From assembly GCF_046156265.1 (NCBI RefSeq), contig NZ_JAWDIR010000033.1, positions 1 through 64,000 on the forward strand: 64,000 nucleotides of DNA, in the 5' to 3' direction. Below the pieces are notes generated by a model. It was not told where the DNA came from. It made no database searches and was given only the letters and a program-made list of their open reading frames with translations. A program made the position numbers and the translations under genes. This DNA is from CAMDHY01 sp046156265 (GTDB taxonomy: Bacteria > Pseudomonadota > Alphaproteobacteria > Rhizobiales > Segnochrobactraceae). This document shows positions 1-9,060 of this stretch, piece by piece (position 1 is the stretch's first letter; each line of letters begins with the position of its first letter).

Positions 1-157
1 TCCGTGTCAACAGCGACTTCGAGAAATTTTCAAACGCCAGCTTTCTTCCGCAGAAACCCTGGAGTTTTGCGCCCGCAAGCGCCTGAACTCTCCGTCACTC
101 GACCGTCATGTTAGACCAAAGTCGCATGGAGGGCGAGTCCTGAGAGACCGACCGGCT

Positions 158-173
158 AGTCTCCCGGGAGACT
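158..173. other. perfect 16-bp palindrome downstream of the monooxygenase operon
   Basis: The sequence AGTCTCCCGGGAGACT is a perfect palindrome with no loop. It lies about 120 bases past the end of the leftward flavin reductase gene. It has no T-run on either side, so a simple intrinsic terminator is not convincing; it could be an operator or the stem of a longer structure. I see no supported gene in the rest of bases 1-295. Confidence 0.35.
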
Positions 174-295
174 CCGGCCGGACGCCTGAAGGCGCGGCTC
201 CCGCCGGGCAGCGCAGGACGCGCGGCGGGTGCGAAGAGCAGCGCATCACGCAGCACGACCGGCCGTTTCAGGCCGCGAGCACCCCTGGTCTGCCC

Positions 296-898
296 TCAGC
301 GCCGCATCAGCGCCGGCTCGCGGCGCTCCACCGAGACGTCCGGTTTGGCGACCGTCGCCTCGGCCGCTGCCGGCAGCGGCGCCAGCGCATGATAGGCGCG
401 GGAGAAGTGCAGCAGCGGCGGCGCCTCCTCGGCCAGCATCGCCGCCTCGAGATCGCAGACGACGATCGAGTGGTCGCCCGCCGGCACCAGTTCGGCGACG
501 CGCGCCGAGAGATGCGCAAGCGCCCCCGGCAGCAGCAGCACGCCGCCCGGACCTTCCACCGTCTCGACATCGTCATAGCCCTGCGGCCCCGCCTTGCCGG
601 CGAACCGGTCTGAGAGCGGCCGCTGGGTAGCCGACAGCAGGGAGATGCCGATCGGCGTCCCTACCGTCAGGTGCGGGTGGCTGTCGTTGCCGGTGCCGAC
701 GCAGAACAGCGCTTTCGGCGGTGCCATCGACACGGAGGTAACCGACGTGGCGGTGAAGCCGTGCGGCCGGCCGTGCCGGCGGAACATCACCACGCAGACG
801 CCGGACGCCAGCCGCCGGAACGCCGCCTTGAACGGCTCCGGGTTCGCCGCGCCGCCCTGTTGCACCGCGCCCTCCGGCGCACCCGTTGCCGTCGCCAT
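296..898 (-). CDS. flavin reductase domain protein (FMN reductase partner of a two-component monooxygenase)
   Basis: This 200-residue protein belongs to the flavin reductase (HpaC/RutF/DszD-like) family, which uses NAD(P)H to supply reduced FMN to a partner monooxygenase. The family core runs from about residue 19 to 170 and includes GFTATSVTSVS at 47-57, the usual flavin-binding loop, and a conserved cysteine near residue 66. The tail after about 175 is low-complexity. The ATG start lies one base after the TGA of the upstream luciferase-like monooxygenase (TGA-G-ATG), so the two are almost certainly translationally coupled and form an oxygenase/reductase pair. The family call is firm; the partner assignment is inferred from position. 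Confidence 0.88.
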   Translation of the reverse strand: MATATGAPEGAVQQGGAANPEPFKAAFRRLASGVCVVMFRRHGRPHGFTATSVTSVSMAPPKALFCVGTGNDSHPHLTVGTPIGISLLSATQRPLSDRFAGKAGPQGYDDVETVEGPGGVLLLPGALAHLSARVAELVPAGDHSIVVCDLEAAMLAEEAPPLLHFSRAYHALAPLPAAAEATVAKPDVSVERREPALMRR

Positions 899-899
899 C

Positions 900-2237
900 T
901 CAGTCGGCCGCCAGGTTGGCGCGCAGGGTATTGCCGGGATAGGCGGTGCGGTAGCGGCCGCGGCGCTGCAGCTCCGGCACGACGAGATCGACGAACTCCT
1001 CGTAGCAGCCCGGCGTGTAGGTCGCCGCGAGCATGAAGCCGTCGGCGCCGCCGTCGTCCATGTAGCTCTCGATCTGGTCGGCGACGTCCTTCGCCGTCCC
1101 CACCGCCACCGGCATGCCCATCCCTTGCGCGTAGATCAGCGCCGCCTCCTTCACCGTCACCGGCACGAGGCCCTTCGGGTCCTTGGCGTAGATGATCGAC
1201 TCGAACAGCCCCTGGATGCCCGGCACCTCGAGGTTCTTGACGTTCTCGTCGAGATCCATCTTCGAGAAGTCGAGGCCGAAGTGGCCGGAGATCCAGGCGA
1301 GCGCGCCTTCCAGCGGAATGCAGGCCTTGATGCGCTCGTACTTGTCCTCGGCTTCCGAGCGCGTCTCGGCCACCACCGTCTGCAGGCCGTAGATCAGCTT
1401 CACGCTGCCGGCCGGCCGGTTGAAGGTCGTCTCCAGGCGTTCATTGAGGTCGTCGGCATACTGGCGCATGCGCTCGACGCCGGGATGGACGGCGAAGATC
1501 GCCTCGGCGTGCTTGGCCGCGAAGTCGCGGCCGCGGCCGGAGGAGCCCGCCTGCCAGATCACCGGGCGTCCCTGCGGCGACGGCGCGCAGAAGTGCCGGC
1601 CCTTGCACTTGAAGTATTTGCCTTCGTGATCGACCACCTTCACCTTCGCCGGGTCGGCGTAGATGCCGCTCTCCTTGTCGGCGATGATGGCGTCCGGCTC
1701 CCAGCTGTCCCAGAGCTGGTAGCAGACCTCCATGTACTCCTCCATCTTGTCGTAGCGTTCCGAGCGCGGCGTCATGTCGACGTGGCCATAGGCCTCCCAC
1801 TCGCTCTTCGAATAGGAGCTGACGACGTTCCAGGCGACGCGCCCGTTCGACAGATGATCGAGGCTCGAGAGCAGCCGGCACATCGCATAGGGGTGGACGA
1901 ACATCGTCGACAGCGTCACGCCGACGCCGAGATGCTCGGTCGCCGCGGTGATGATCGGCACGATCGTCGAGGGCTCGTGGGTCGGGCACTGCACCGCCCA
2001 CTTCACCGTCGCGTCGGAGGAGTTGTCGTGCGTCGAATAGGGGGCGAGCTCGTCGGCGATGAACATGGCGTCGAACAGGCCGCGCTCCATCGTCCGGGCC
2101 ATGTGCTGCCAGTATTGCGGGCGCGAGAAGTGCCAGCCGATCTTGTCCTTGGTGTTGCGCCACATGCCGGTCGCGTGGCTGTTGACGCCGTGCTGGATGA
2201 AGCCGAGCAGGTGCGCCTTCTTGGGCTCTTTTCTCAT
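900..2237 (-). CDS. LLM-class flavin-dependent monooxygenase, NtaA/SnaA/DszA type
   Basis: The 445-residue product is a luciferase-like FMN monooxygenase of the long NtaA/SnaA/DszA/SoxA group, whose known members oxidise nitrilotriacetate, pristinamycin or dibenzothiophene sulfone with FMNH2 from a separate reductase. Visible family marks are the N-terminal barrel strand with HATGMWR (about 21-27), the SNGRVAWNVVSSYS block where the flavin sits, and VIWQAGSSGRGRDFAAKHAEA in pieces further on. I chose the ATG at 2237 over a GTG at 2258 because an AGGAG box lies 7-8 bases upstream of it. It follows a second LLM gene by 51 bases and is directly coupled to the flavin reductase. The substrate cannot be read from sequence. 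Confidence 0.88.
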   Translation of the reverse strand: MRKEPKKAHLLGFIQHGVNSHATGMWRNTKDKIGWHFSRPQYWQHMARTMERGLFDAMFIADELAPYSTHDNSSDATVKWAVQCPTHEPSTIVPIITAATEHLGVGVTLSTMFVHPYAMCRLLSSLDHLSNGRVAWNVVSSYSKSEWEAYGHVDMTPRSERYDKMEEYMEVCYQLWDSWEPDAIIADKESGIYADPAKVKVVDHEGKYFKCKGRHFCAPSPQGRPVIWQAGSSGRGRDFAAKHAEAIFAVHPGVERMRQYADDLNERLETTFNRPAGSVKLIYGLQTVVAETRSEAEDKYERIKACIPLEGALAWISGHFGLDFSKMDLDENVKNLEVPGIQGLFESIIYAKDPKGLVPVTVKEAALIYAQGMGMPVAVGTAKDVADQIESYMDDGGADGFMLAATYTPGCYEEFVDLVVPELQRRGRYRTAYPGNTLRANLAAD

Positions 2238-2288
2238 CGGGGACTCCTGGTCTGACACGGGGCTCGGTCTGTCTCGGTGATCTGGAAC

Positions 2289-3371
2289 TCAGGCGCGCAC
2301 GCCGGCCTTCGCCTCGCGGTGCGGGCGGATGACGCGCTTCATGAAGGGGCCGGCGTCGCGCATCGGGTCGTCGAACTGGCAGACGAGCTTGTCGACGCCG
2401 AGGGTGGCGAGTTCCGCCACGCGCTCGCGCACCTCCTCGAAGCTGCCGATCAGGCCCGCTTCCAGGCCGGCGTTGGAATCGACCATCTGCTCGTCGTCGA
2501 GGGCCGCCCAGGCGCTGGCGCCGGACTCCTCCATGACCGAGCGGAAGAAGGCGATCGTCTCGGGATTGCGGCGCGACAGCACGGTCCGCCGGCGCTGCTC
2601 GGCCTGGCCCGCCGTCTCGGTGACGATGACGTAGGCGTTCAGCGCCACCTTGAGCGTGCGGCCGAAGCGGTTCGCCTGCTGGCGGGCGGCCGCGATGTGG
2701 GCGGCCAGCGTGGCGTCGTCCATGCCGTTGAGGAACAGGCAGTCGCCCCATTCGGCCGCCATCAGCGTGGCGCGCTCCGAGTGGCCCGAAATCCAGATCT
2801 CCGGCAGCGCCGCCGCGTCGAGACCATAGCTCGGCACCGCCGCCTCGCCGCCGGGCAGGCGCGGGAACGGCGCGTAGCCGCCCTCGTCCGCCCCCTCGGT
2901 GAACAGGGTGCCGAGCGGCGGCTGGAACAGGCTGTGGAAGTCGCGCAGGAAGGCGGCGGCGCGGTCATAGCGGCCGGCGTGGTCGAGATAGTCGACGCCG
3001 GAGAGCTCGAACTCCTCCTTCCACCAGCCGCAGACGATGTTCACGCCGAGCCGGCGCTCGGCGATGCGCGTCAAGGTGTCGATCATCCGCGCCACCAGGA
3101 AGGGCGAGCGGAAGCCCGGCTTCACCGCCCCCGACAGCCCGACCTTGGTTGTCTTGGCGGCAATCGCCCCGAGCAGGCTCCAGGCGTCGGCGACACCCTC
3201 CGCCGGCCCGTGGATGCAGTTGAGCAGGTTCTCCGACGCATAGAGAAAGTCGAAGCCGAGCGCCTCGGCCTGCTGTGCGATGGCCAGGCAGGCGGCGACG
3301 TCGGGGCCGGACGGCTGGTCGAGCGTCCTCAGCCAGCCGCCATAGACGGGAAGCCAGATACCGAACTCCAT
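2289..3371 (-). CDS. second LLM-class flavin-dependent monooxygenase (SsuD/SfnG/RutA-like)
   Basis: This 360-residue protein is a luciferase-like FMN monooxygenase of the shorter alkanesulfonate/dimethylsulfone/pyrimidine-oxygenase class. It begins with the typical FGIWLPVYGGW strand, and carries NIVCGWWKEEFELSG (close to the usual N-VSGWW-EF motif) and EIWISGHSERA in the second half of the barrel. An ATG at 3371 is preceded by a GTG at 3374; GAGG about 10 bases upstream favours the ATG. It probably shares the reductase encoded at the end of the operon. Having two different LLM oxygenases suggests two successive oxidations, or alternative substrates; that part is inference. Confidence 0.85.
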   Translation of the reverse strand: MEFGIWLPVYGGWLRTLDQPSGPDVAACLAIAQQAEALGFDFLYASENLLNCIHGPAEGVADAWSLLGAIAAKTTKVGLSGAVKPGFRSPFLVARMIDTLTRIAERRLGVNIVCGWWKEEFELSGVDYLDHAGRYDRAAAFLRDFHSLFQPPLGTLFTEGADEGGYAPFPRLPGGEAAVPSYGLDAAALPEIWISGHSERATLMAAEWGDCLFLNGMDDATLAAHIAAARQQANRFGRTLKVALNAYVIVTETAGQAEQRRRTVLSRRNPETIAFFRSVMEESGASAWAALDDEQMVDSNAGLEAGLIGSFEEVRERVAELATLGVDKLVCQFDDPMRDAGPFMKRVIRPHREAKAGVRA

Positions 3372-3471
3372 CACGCACGGCCTCGCATCGGGGTGTCTCC
3401 TCGCCGGCTGCTTCTTGCTGTGAGGCGCATTGGGGCGGACGGCCCGCGACGAGTGCCGCGGGCCATGCAGG

Positions 3472-3777
3472 TCAGCCGCGCGGCGGCTTGTCGACGAAGA
3501 AGGCGAGGCCGTTCATCGCCGCGGTGCCGATGACGAGCAGCGGGCCGAGGTAGATGAAGGCGGGGTTCACGCCGGCGAGGCCGATCGTCACCGCGGCGGC
3601 GATCACGGCGAGGGCGATCTGCCACCAGAAGGCGTTGACGTCGCCGCTGTCGTCGACCTCGAGCTCGGGGTCGGCGTGGGTGGCGATGGCCTCGCGCACG
3701 CCGCGCACGTAGCCGGCGACGAACAGGATCGTGGCGGCGGCGCCGAGCACGAGGAAGACGGTCATCAGGATGCTCAT
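3472..3777 (-). CDS. small integral membrane protein, possible symporter partner
   Basis: This 101-residue protein is not one I recognise by family. Three hydrophobic stretches are seen: about residues 3-24, 49-68 and 72-93, with an acidic loop (ELEVDDSGD) between the first two. The ATG has a GGAGG-type ribosome site (from the complement of cctcctttt) just upstream. It sits 122 bases after the sodium:solute symporter and 100 bases before the first monooxygenase, in the same direction. Several known symporter subfamilies have a small membrane partner of about this size (for example DUF4212 or DUF485 proteins), but the sequence here does not obviously match those, so a partner role is inference from position. 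Confidence 0.7.
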   Translation of the reverse strand: MSILMTVFLVLGAAATILFVAGYVRGVREAIATHADPELEVDDSGDVNAFWWQIALAVIAAAVTIGLAGVNPAFIYLGPLLVIGTAAMNGLAFFVDKPPRG

Positions 3778-3899
3778 GGAGACCTCCTTTTCGAAAATCG
3801 GGTGAGCGACAGGCCTTGGGGAAAGAGGCCGCGGCGACGGGGGAGTGGACGCCGCGGCCGGCGGGCATCGCGGCGGTCGCCGCGACGCCCGGGACCGGC

Positions 3900-5384
3900 T
3901 CAGCTCTCGAGCTTCACCGCCTGCTTGACGCTGAGCTCGCGCATGTCGAAGGCGCGGCCGCCGAGGAGGCCGGCGCCGAGCACGACGACGGCGCTGATGC
4001 CGAGGATCGAGAAGGTGCCGATCAGTTCGCCGTAGAACTCGCGCAGCGGCATGCCGATCAGGATCGACAGCACGACGCCGCCGACGAAGCCGATCGTGTT
4101 GGTCTTCGGCCAGACGATGGCGAGCACCAGCGGGATCAGGATCGACGTCTTCAGCGCGTAGGTGGTCAGCACCAGCGAGGTGAAGTCGGCCCCCGACAAC
4201 ACCACGATCGCGGCGATGATGCCGCCGATCAGCATCGACAGTTTGGTGATGTAGAAGAGCCGCGATTCCGTCGTCGCCGGCGCGTAGCGCTTCACGAGGT
4301 CGACGGCGACGATCGACGACAGCGCCGAGGACGCTCCGTCGATGGTCGAGTAGCAGGCGGCGAGGATCACCAGCACGTAGGCGATGATCAGCACCATCGG
4401 CAGGCCGATGTGGGAGACGATGTAGGGGCCGACCGCGACGATGTCGCCGCCGACGTCCGCCGCCGTCAGTTCGTAGCCGATGCCGACGAGGCCGAGCATG
4501 CCGAGGCAGATCGGGATCGGGTAGAACAGCGCGCCCGCCCACAGGAAGGTGCGGCCCACCTGGTTCGGCCGGATCGCCCACACCTTCTGCCAGAAGGTCT
4601 GGTCGGCGACGGTGGCGGCGAGCAGGCCGAAGGCGAGCGTGATGCCGAAGCCGGCCGCCGCGTCCGCCTCGAAGATCGACAGGTTGGTCGCGTCCGACGT
4701 CTTCACCGCGTTGAACACGGTGGTGGCGCCGCCGTCGATCATGCCGAACACCGCAACGACGACGATCGCCGCCGGCACCGTGATCATCCAGGTGTTGATC
4801 GTGCCGGTCATCACGCTCGTCCACAGCCCGCCGAAGTAGGAGTAGGCGAGCACGACGACGACGGTGAGCAGGGTGGCGACCTGCCAGTTGATCGGGAACA
4901 CCGTCGACATCACGACGGACGTTCCCTTCAGGTTGATCAGGATCTCGAGCAGGATGCCGAAGATCATCGTCACCGTGACGACGCCGGAGGCGACCTTCGA
5001 CTGGTTGAAGCGGTTGTAGGCGAACTGGCTGATCGTGTAGCCGGCCGGCATGCGGCGGCGCAGGATCTTGGCGAGCGGCACCATCGCCATGATGGCGAAG
5101 CCGTTCGGCACGACGAACCAGAACAGGCCGGAGAGGCCGAACTGGAAGGTCATCGCGGTGCTCATCATCACCGCCATCGCCCACGTCCACACGGAGATGA
5201 CGGAGCCGACGCCGAAGCCGAGGCCGACGCGGCGGTTGGAGATGATGAAGTCGTGGGTGTTGCGCACCAGCTTCGACTTGATCAGCCAGGCGAGTGCGAG
5301 AAAGACCAGTCCGGTCCCGATCATCAGGGCGAGGCCCAGCCCCTGGGTCAGCCCCGGAGAAAGCGTCAGATCCGCTGCGTTCAT
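3900..5384 (-). CDS. sodium:solute symporter (SSS family)
   Basis: The 494-residue protein is a multi-pass transporter of the SSS family, with about 12-13 hydrophobic segments. Family features include the early SNRRVGLGFGVGS region after the first helix, the LAATVADQTFWQKVWAIR stretch in the middle, and STIDGASSALSSIVAVDLVK, typical of the sodium-site region. The overall look recalls urea/purine-type members, but the substrate is not certain. The ATG has AGGAG seven bases upstream. It is the first gene of the leftward operon and is divergent from a LysR regulator, so it probably imports the substrate oxidised by the downstream monooxygenases. Confidence 0.88.
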   Translation of the reverse strand: MNAADLTLSPGLTQGLGLALMIGTGLVFLALAWLIKSKLVRNTHDFIISNRRVGLGFGVGSVISVWTWAMAVMMSTAMTFQFGLSGLFWFVVPNGFAIMAMVPLAKILRRRMPAGYTISQFAYNRFNQSKVASGVVTVTMIFGILLEILINLKGTSVVMSTVFPINWQVATLLTVVVVLAYSYFGGLWTSVMTGTINTWMITVPAAIVVVAVFGMIDGGATTVFNAVKTSDATNLSIFEADAAAGFGITLAFGLLAATVADQTFWQKVWAIRPNQVGRTFLWAGALFYPIPICLGMLGLVGIGYELTAADVGGDIVAVGPYIVSHIGLPMVLIIAYVLVILAACYSTIDGASSALSSIVAVDLVKRYAPATTESRLFYITKLSMLIGGIIAAIVVLSGADFTSLVLTTYALKTSILIPLVLAIVWPKTNTIGFVGGVVLSILIGMPLREFYGELIGTFSILGISAVVVLGAGLLGGRAFDMRELSVKQAVKLES

Positions 5385-5837
5385 GACGAGCTCCTGGAGA
5401 AGGCATCCGAGAAGCGTCCGCCGGGGGAGGAGGGCCGGCCGGGACGCGTACGGGCCCCCTCAGCGCAAGCCGTGGGCCAGTCCGGGGCCGTGACGGATTT
5501 TCGTGCAGTTTCCGGGACTTTGGCGCCGCCGTGGGCGATCCGGGGACGCCACGGCGGCAATCGCGGCGGCCCACATCAATCAAACTCATCCGCCATTTGC
5601 GGGATTGGGGGCAGCGGCCGCGCCTGCCCCGGTACGGCCGGGGCGCATGAGCGGCGTTTAGGGCGCGCGGCCGCGGTGCACAAAAACACTCCACGGTCCC
5701 GCCAGCGGACGCATCCTTGGGGCGGCGGCCGCCGTCGGCGCCCCCGGTGACGGCCGGGCACGAATCTTGCGGTGGGCTTAGATCGCGCGACCGCGCCGGA
5801 CGGCAGGCTCCACCGCAGCCGAGGTTGGCAGACACCG
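5385..5837. promoter_or_regulatory. divergent control region between symporter operon and LysR gene
   Basis: This 453-base gap separates two divergent genes and must hold both promoters. A short imperfect inverted repeat lies at 5577-5607: CAATC and GATTG at the ends, with CCGC-CATTT-GCGG inside. It falls in one of the least GC-rich parts of the gap, as expected for a regulator site. LysR proteins commonly bind such spaced dyads (T-N11-A), but I cannot identify the operator with certainty. No gene is supported here. Confidence 0.35.
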
Positions 5838-6788
5838 ATGACGTTCGAGCAGATGAAGATCTTCGTCGAGGCCGCCCGCTACGGCAGCTTCACCCACGCC
5901 GCCGAGAAGCTCGGCCTGACGCAGTCGGCGGTGTCGATCTCCATCAAGAAGCTCGAGGACCGCCACAACGTCCGCCTGTTCGACCGCTCCGGCCGCCGCC
6001 TGATGGTGACGGAGGCCGGCCAGGTGCTCCTCAACGAGGCCGAGCGCATCCTGCGCGACGTCGAGCTGACGGTGCGCCGCGTCGAGAGCATGGGCGAGCG
6101 CGACGGCCGCCGGCCGATCCTCGCCTGCACCCGCAACGCCTACGACCACTGGATGCCGGGCCTCCTCGCCCGCTTCGGCGGCCAGAAGGAACTCCCCGAT
6201 GTCGAGCTCATCGCCGGCAGCGCCGACGACGTCACCGCCTGGGTGATGCGCGGCACCGCCGACGTCGGCATCAGCGAGACCGCCCCCGGCCACGCGCAGT
6301 TCCGCTATCTCGGCGTCTTCCGCGACCAGCTGGTGCTCGTCGCCACGCCGGCCCGCGCCCGCGCCCTGCCGCCGCGCCCGTCCTGGTCCGACCTGCCGGA
6401 CTGCGCCCCGGTGATCTGGGAGAAGGGCGACATCGCCGCCGTCGTCGCCGAGGCGCTCGCCGCCCACGGCATCGACCCGCGCCGCATCGCCCATCCGCGC
6501 CTCAGGCTCGAATCGACGGCCGCCGTCCTGTCCCTGATCGGCAGCGGCCGCTTCCCCGGCTTCGTCACGCTCGGCGCGGCGCGCACCGCCCTGGCCGCCG
6601 GCGACCTCGTCCGCGTCGGCACGCTCGAGGCGCCGATCCGCTACTGGATGTTCGCGCCGCGCGAGCGCGAGATCGAGCCGCTCGCCGCCCTCGTCGCCAC
6701 CGCCGCCACCGACCAGCAGGCCGAGCAGACCGGCACCGCCGGCGCCGCTGCGGCCGCGTCCGTCCGCCGCGCCGCCTTCGTCGGCTGA
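5838..6788 (+). CDS. LysR-family transcriptional regulator
   Basis: The 316-residue product has a standard LysR winged helix-turn-helix in the first 60 residues (AAEKLGLTQSAVSISIKKLE at 21-40, then RLFDRSGRRLMVTEAG) and an effector-binding domain from about 90 onward. I start at the ATG at 5838, which gives the usual LysR N-terminus; an upstream in-frame start would only add an unconserved leader. It is divergent from the symporter-monooxygenase operon, the classic arrangement for a LysR activator that senses the pathway substrate. The last 30 residues are alanine-rich and probably disordered. Confidence 0.9.
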   Translation: MTFEQMKIFVEAARYGSFTHAAEKLGLTQSAVSISIKKLEDRHNVRLFDRSGRRLMVTEAGQVLLNEAERILRDVELTVRRVESMGERDGRRPILACTRNAYDHWMPGLLARFGGQKELPDVELIAGSADDVTAWVMRGTADVGISETAPGHAQFRYLGVFRDQLVLVATPARARALPPRPSWSDLPDCAPVIWEKGDIAAVVAEALAAHGIDPRRIAHPRLRLESTAAVLSLIGSGRFPGFVTLGAARTALAAGDLVRVGTLEAPIRYWMFAPREREIEPLAALVATAATDQQAEQTGTAGAAAAASVRRAAFVG

Positions 6789-6963
6789 TTCCCTCGGAGT
6801 CCGGGGGCCCTTCCGGCCGGCAATGCTTTCGCCGCCCCCTCGCCGCATTGTCGTCACGCTCGCGGGCGAAGCACCGCCCCGAAGCGGTTGACTTCACAGC
6901 GCTCGCCGGTCACCGTCCGCGGCACGAAACGCCCGGACCCCTCCGAGAGGACGACACCCCCGC

Positions 6964-8958
6964 ATGAAGGTCGGTGGCTACGCTTATGGACGCGGTCGGG
7001 TGGCGCTCGGCGACGAGCCGCCGCTGCTCATCGACGGCGCCAAGCCGAGGCCCGACCGTCGTGCCGTCTCCGTCCGCTGGCTGATGGGAACTGTGCTCAC
7101 CGGCGTCACCTCGGTTGTGCTGATGGGCGGCGCCCTCATCGTCGCCCTCGAGGACCACATCTCCATCGCCGCCCCGGCCCGCCAGCTCGGCGCCGAGCTC
7201 CGCCCGCTCCTCGACGAGGACGCCGGCCCGGCCCGAAAGTCCGACAAGGTGCAGCCGGTCGTCGAGGCGGTGACCAACCGCCAGGTCATCCAGGTCTCCA
7301 CCGTCACCCGCCAGGGCGACCGCGACCTCATCCGCGTGCGCCCCTTCGTCAAGGTCACCGCGACGCTCGCCACCCGCGTCGGCGACCAGGTCGCCAACAT
7401 CCCGCCCTTCAATCCGCTGGCGATCTTCTCCGACAGCGAGATCTTCCCCGACCGCAGCCCGACGGACTCCGTCTATGGCGCGCAGGTCGAGGGCGAGGTC
7501 ACCGTCGCCACCCGCGACTTCCCCCTCGGCAGCCCCCTCGTCGACCCCGACCTGACGCTGTCGACCGAAGAGGTCGAGGCGGTGGTGCGCGAGGACAGCC
7601 GCTTCAACGCCACCGAACCGGTGGAGTTCGTCAACGCCCCGCCGATCGACCCCGCCCGCTTCAACTTCGCCCTCGCCAATCCGCTCGAGATCACCGACCT
7701 GATGGTCCGCATCGTGCCGGAGAACCTCTCGGAGGTGGCGAAGTCCGACGACCCGACCGCCACCGAGGGCGAGGCCGCCGTCGAGGACGTCGAGGACGCC
7801 GAGGTGATGGTCGCGGTGGAGAAGGGCGACACGCTGGCGAAGATCCTCGTCGGCCACTCGATCGACGAGGCGACCGCCGACGAGGTCGCCAAGGTGTTCG
7901 CCAGCGCCTTCGACCTCGAAAAGCTCTCCGTCGGCGACCGCATCCGCCTCGCCTTCGGCCCCGCCGCCGACGGCGGCGACGGCGCCGAGGTGCTGCGCGT
8001 CAGCGTCTACGGACCGGAGGCCCACAAGGCCACCGTCGCCCGCTCCGACACGGGTCCCTTCGTCGCCGCCGAGGAGCCGGACGCCTCGATGCCGGTGGTC
8101 GCCGAGGCCGACATCGCGGAAGAGGAATCCGTCGCGCGCGGTGGCGGCGGCTCGATGTCGCTCTACCAGAGCTTCTACCAGACGGCGCTCGAGCAGGACC
8201 TGCCGGAGCAGGTCATCAAGGAGATGGTGCGCATCTACTCCTTCGACGTCGACTTCAACGCGCCGGTCCGGCCGGGCGACGCCTTCGAGACCTTCTATGC
8301 GCTCGACGAGGACGGCCAGCCGCTGGCCTCGCCGGAAGTGCTCTACGCGGCGCTGACCGTCGGTGGCACGACGCGCAAGTTCTACCGCTTCCGCGCCCCC
8401 GACGACGGCTCGATGGATTTCTACGACGAGACCGGCAAGAGCGCGCAGAAGTTCCTGATGCGCAAGCCGATGGCGAAGGGCACCTTCCGCTCCGGCTTCG
8501 GCATGCGCCGCCATCCGATCCTGCGCTGGGTGAAGGCCCACACCGGCGTCGACTGGGCCGCCCCCACCGGCACGCCGATCGTCGCCTCCGGCAACGGCGT
8601 CGTCGAGCAGGCGGAATGGCGCTCCGGCTACGGCCGCTGGGTCAAGCTGCGCCACACCAACGGCTACGAGACCGGCTACGCTCACATGTCGGGCATCGCC
8701 AAGGGCATCACGCCAGGCGTCCGCGTTCGCCAGGGCCAGGTCATCGGCTATGTCGGCTCGACCGGCCTCTCCACCGGCCCGCATCTGCACTACGAAGTGC
8801 ACATCAACGGCCGCCCGGTCGACCCCTTGCGCATCCGCCTGCCGCGCGGCCGCGAGCTCGGCGGCACGGTGCTGACCTCGTTCGGCGCCGAGCGCGACCG
8901 CATCGACGCCCTGATGGGCAAGCCCCAGCCCTCCACCAAGGTCGCCCAAGGCAGCTGA
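6964..8958 (+). CDS. M23-family peptidoglycan endopeptidase, membrane anchored
   Basis: This 664-residue protein has one transmembrane helix near residues 39-62, a long acidic periplasmic part, a LysM/OapA-like segment around 280-340 (VEKGDTLAKILVGHS), and a C-terminal LytM/M23 metallopeptidase domain. Zinc ligands are visible: H526 and D530 in HTGVDWAAP, and the HLH of GPHLHYEV near the end. These enzymes cut peptide cross-links in the cell wall and support growth or division. All catalytic motifs are present, so it should be active. It stands alone between the LysR gene and a RIME-like repeat; about 175 bases separate it from the LysR gene. Confidence 0.9.
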   Translation: MKVGGYAYGRGRVALGDEPPLLIDGAKPRPDRRAVSVRWLMGTVLTGVTSVVLMGGALIVALEDHISIAAPARQLGAELRPLLDEDAGPARKSDKVQPVVEAVTNRQVIQVSTVTRQGDRDLIRVRPFVKVTATLATRVGDQVANIPPFNPLAIFSDSEIFPDRSPTDSVYGAQVEGEVTVATRDFPLGSPLVDPDLTLSTEEVEAVVREDSRFNATEPVEFVNAPPIDPARFNFALANPLEITDLMVRIVPENLSEVAKSDDPTATEGEAAVEDVEDAEVMVAVEKGDTLAKILVGHSIDEATADEVAKVFASAFDLEKLSVGDRIRLAFGPAADGGDGAEVLRVSVYGPEAHKATVARSDTGPFVAAEEPDASMPVVAEADIAEEESVARGGGGSMSLYQSFYQTALEQDLPEQVIKEMVRIYSFDVDFNAPVRPGDAFETFYALDEDGQPLASPEVLYAALTVGGTTRKFYRFRAPDDGSMDFYDETGKSAQKFLMRKPMAKGTFRSGFGMRRHPILRWVKAHTGVDWAAPTGTPIVASGNGVVEQAEWRSGYGRWVKLRHTNGYETGYAHMSGIAKGITPGVRVRQGQVIGYVGSTGLSTGPHLHYEVHINGRPVDPLRIRLPRGRELGGTVLTSFGAERDRIDALMGKPQPSTKVAQGS

Positions 8959-9060
8959 GGCGGGGCGGCGGACGGGGCAAGCCGTTCGGCGGGGTCGTCG
9001 GCCATCGGGGCCGTGCTTCAGCACAGCGCCTTTGCAAGTCTGGCTTGCTCTCCCTTTTCC

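Noticed and set aside
594..2255. Long open frame on the plus strand opposite the NtaA-type monooxygenase
   Set aside because: The protein has no family features and is rich in Arg, His, Asp, Leu and Val as expected from reading GC-rich coding DNA in antisense; the minus-strand gene has clear motifs.
3472..5835. Apparent single long minus frame joining the symporter region to the small membrane protein
   Set aside because: Only its last 101 codons look like a real protein with its own ribosome site; the rest is an out-of-frame reading of the symporter gene.
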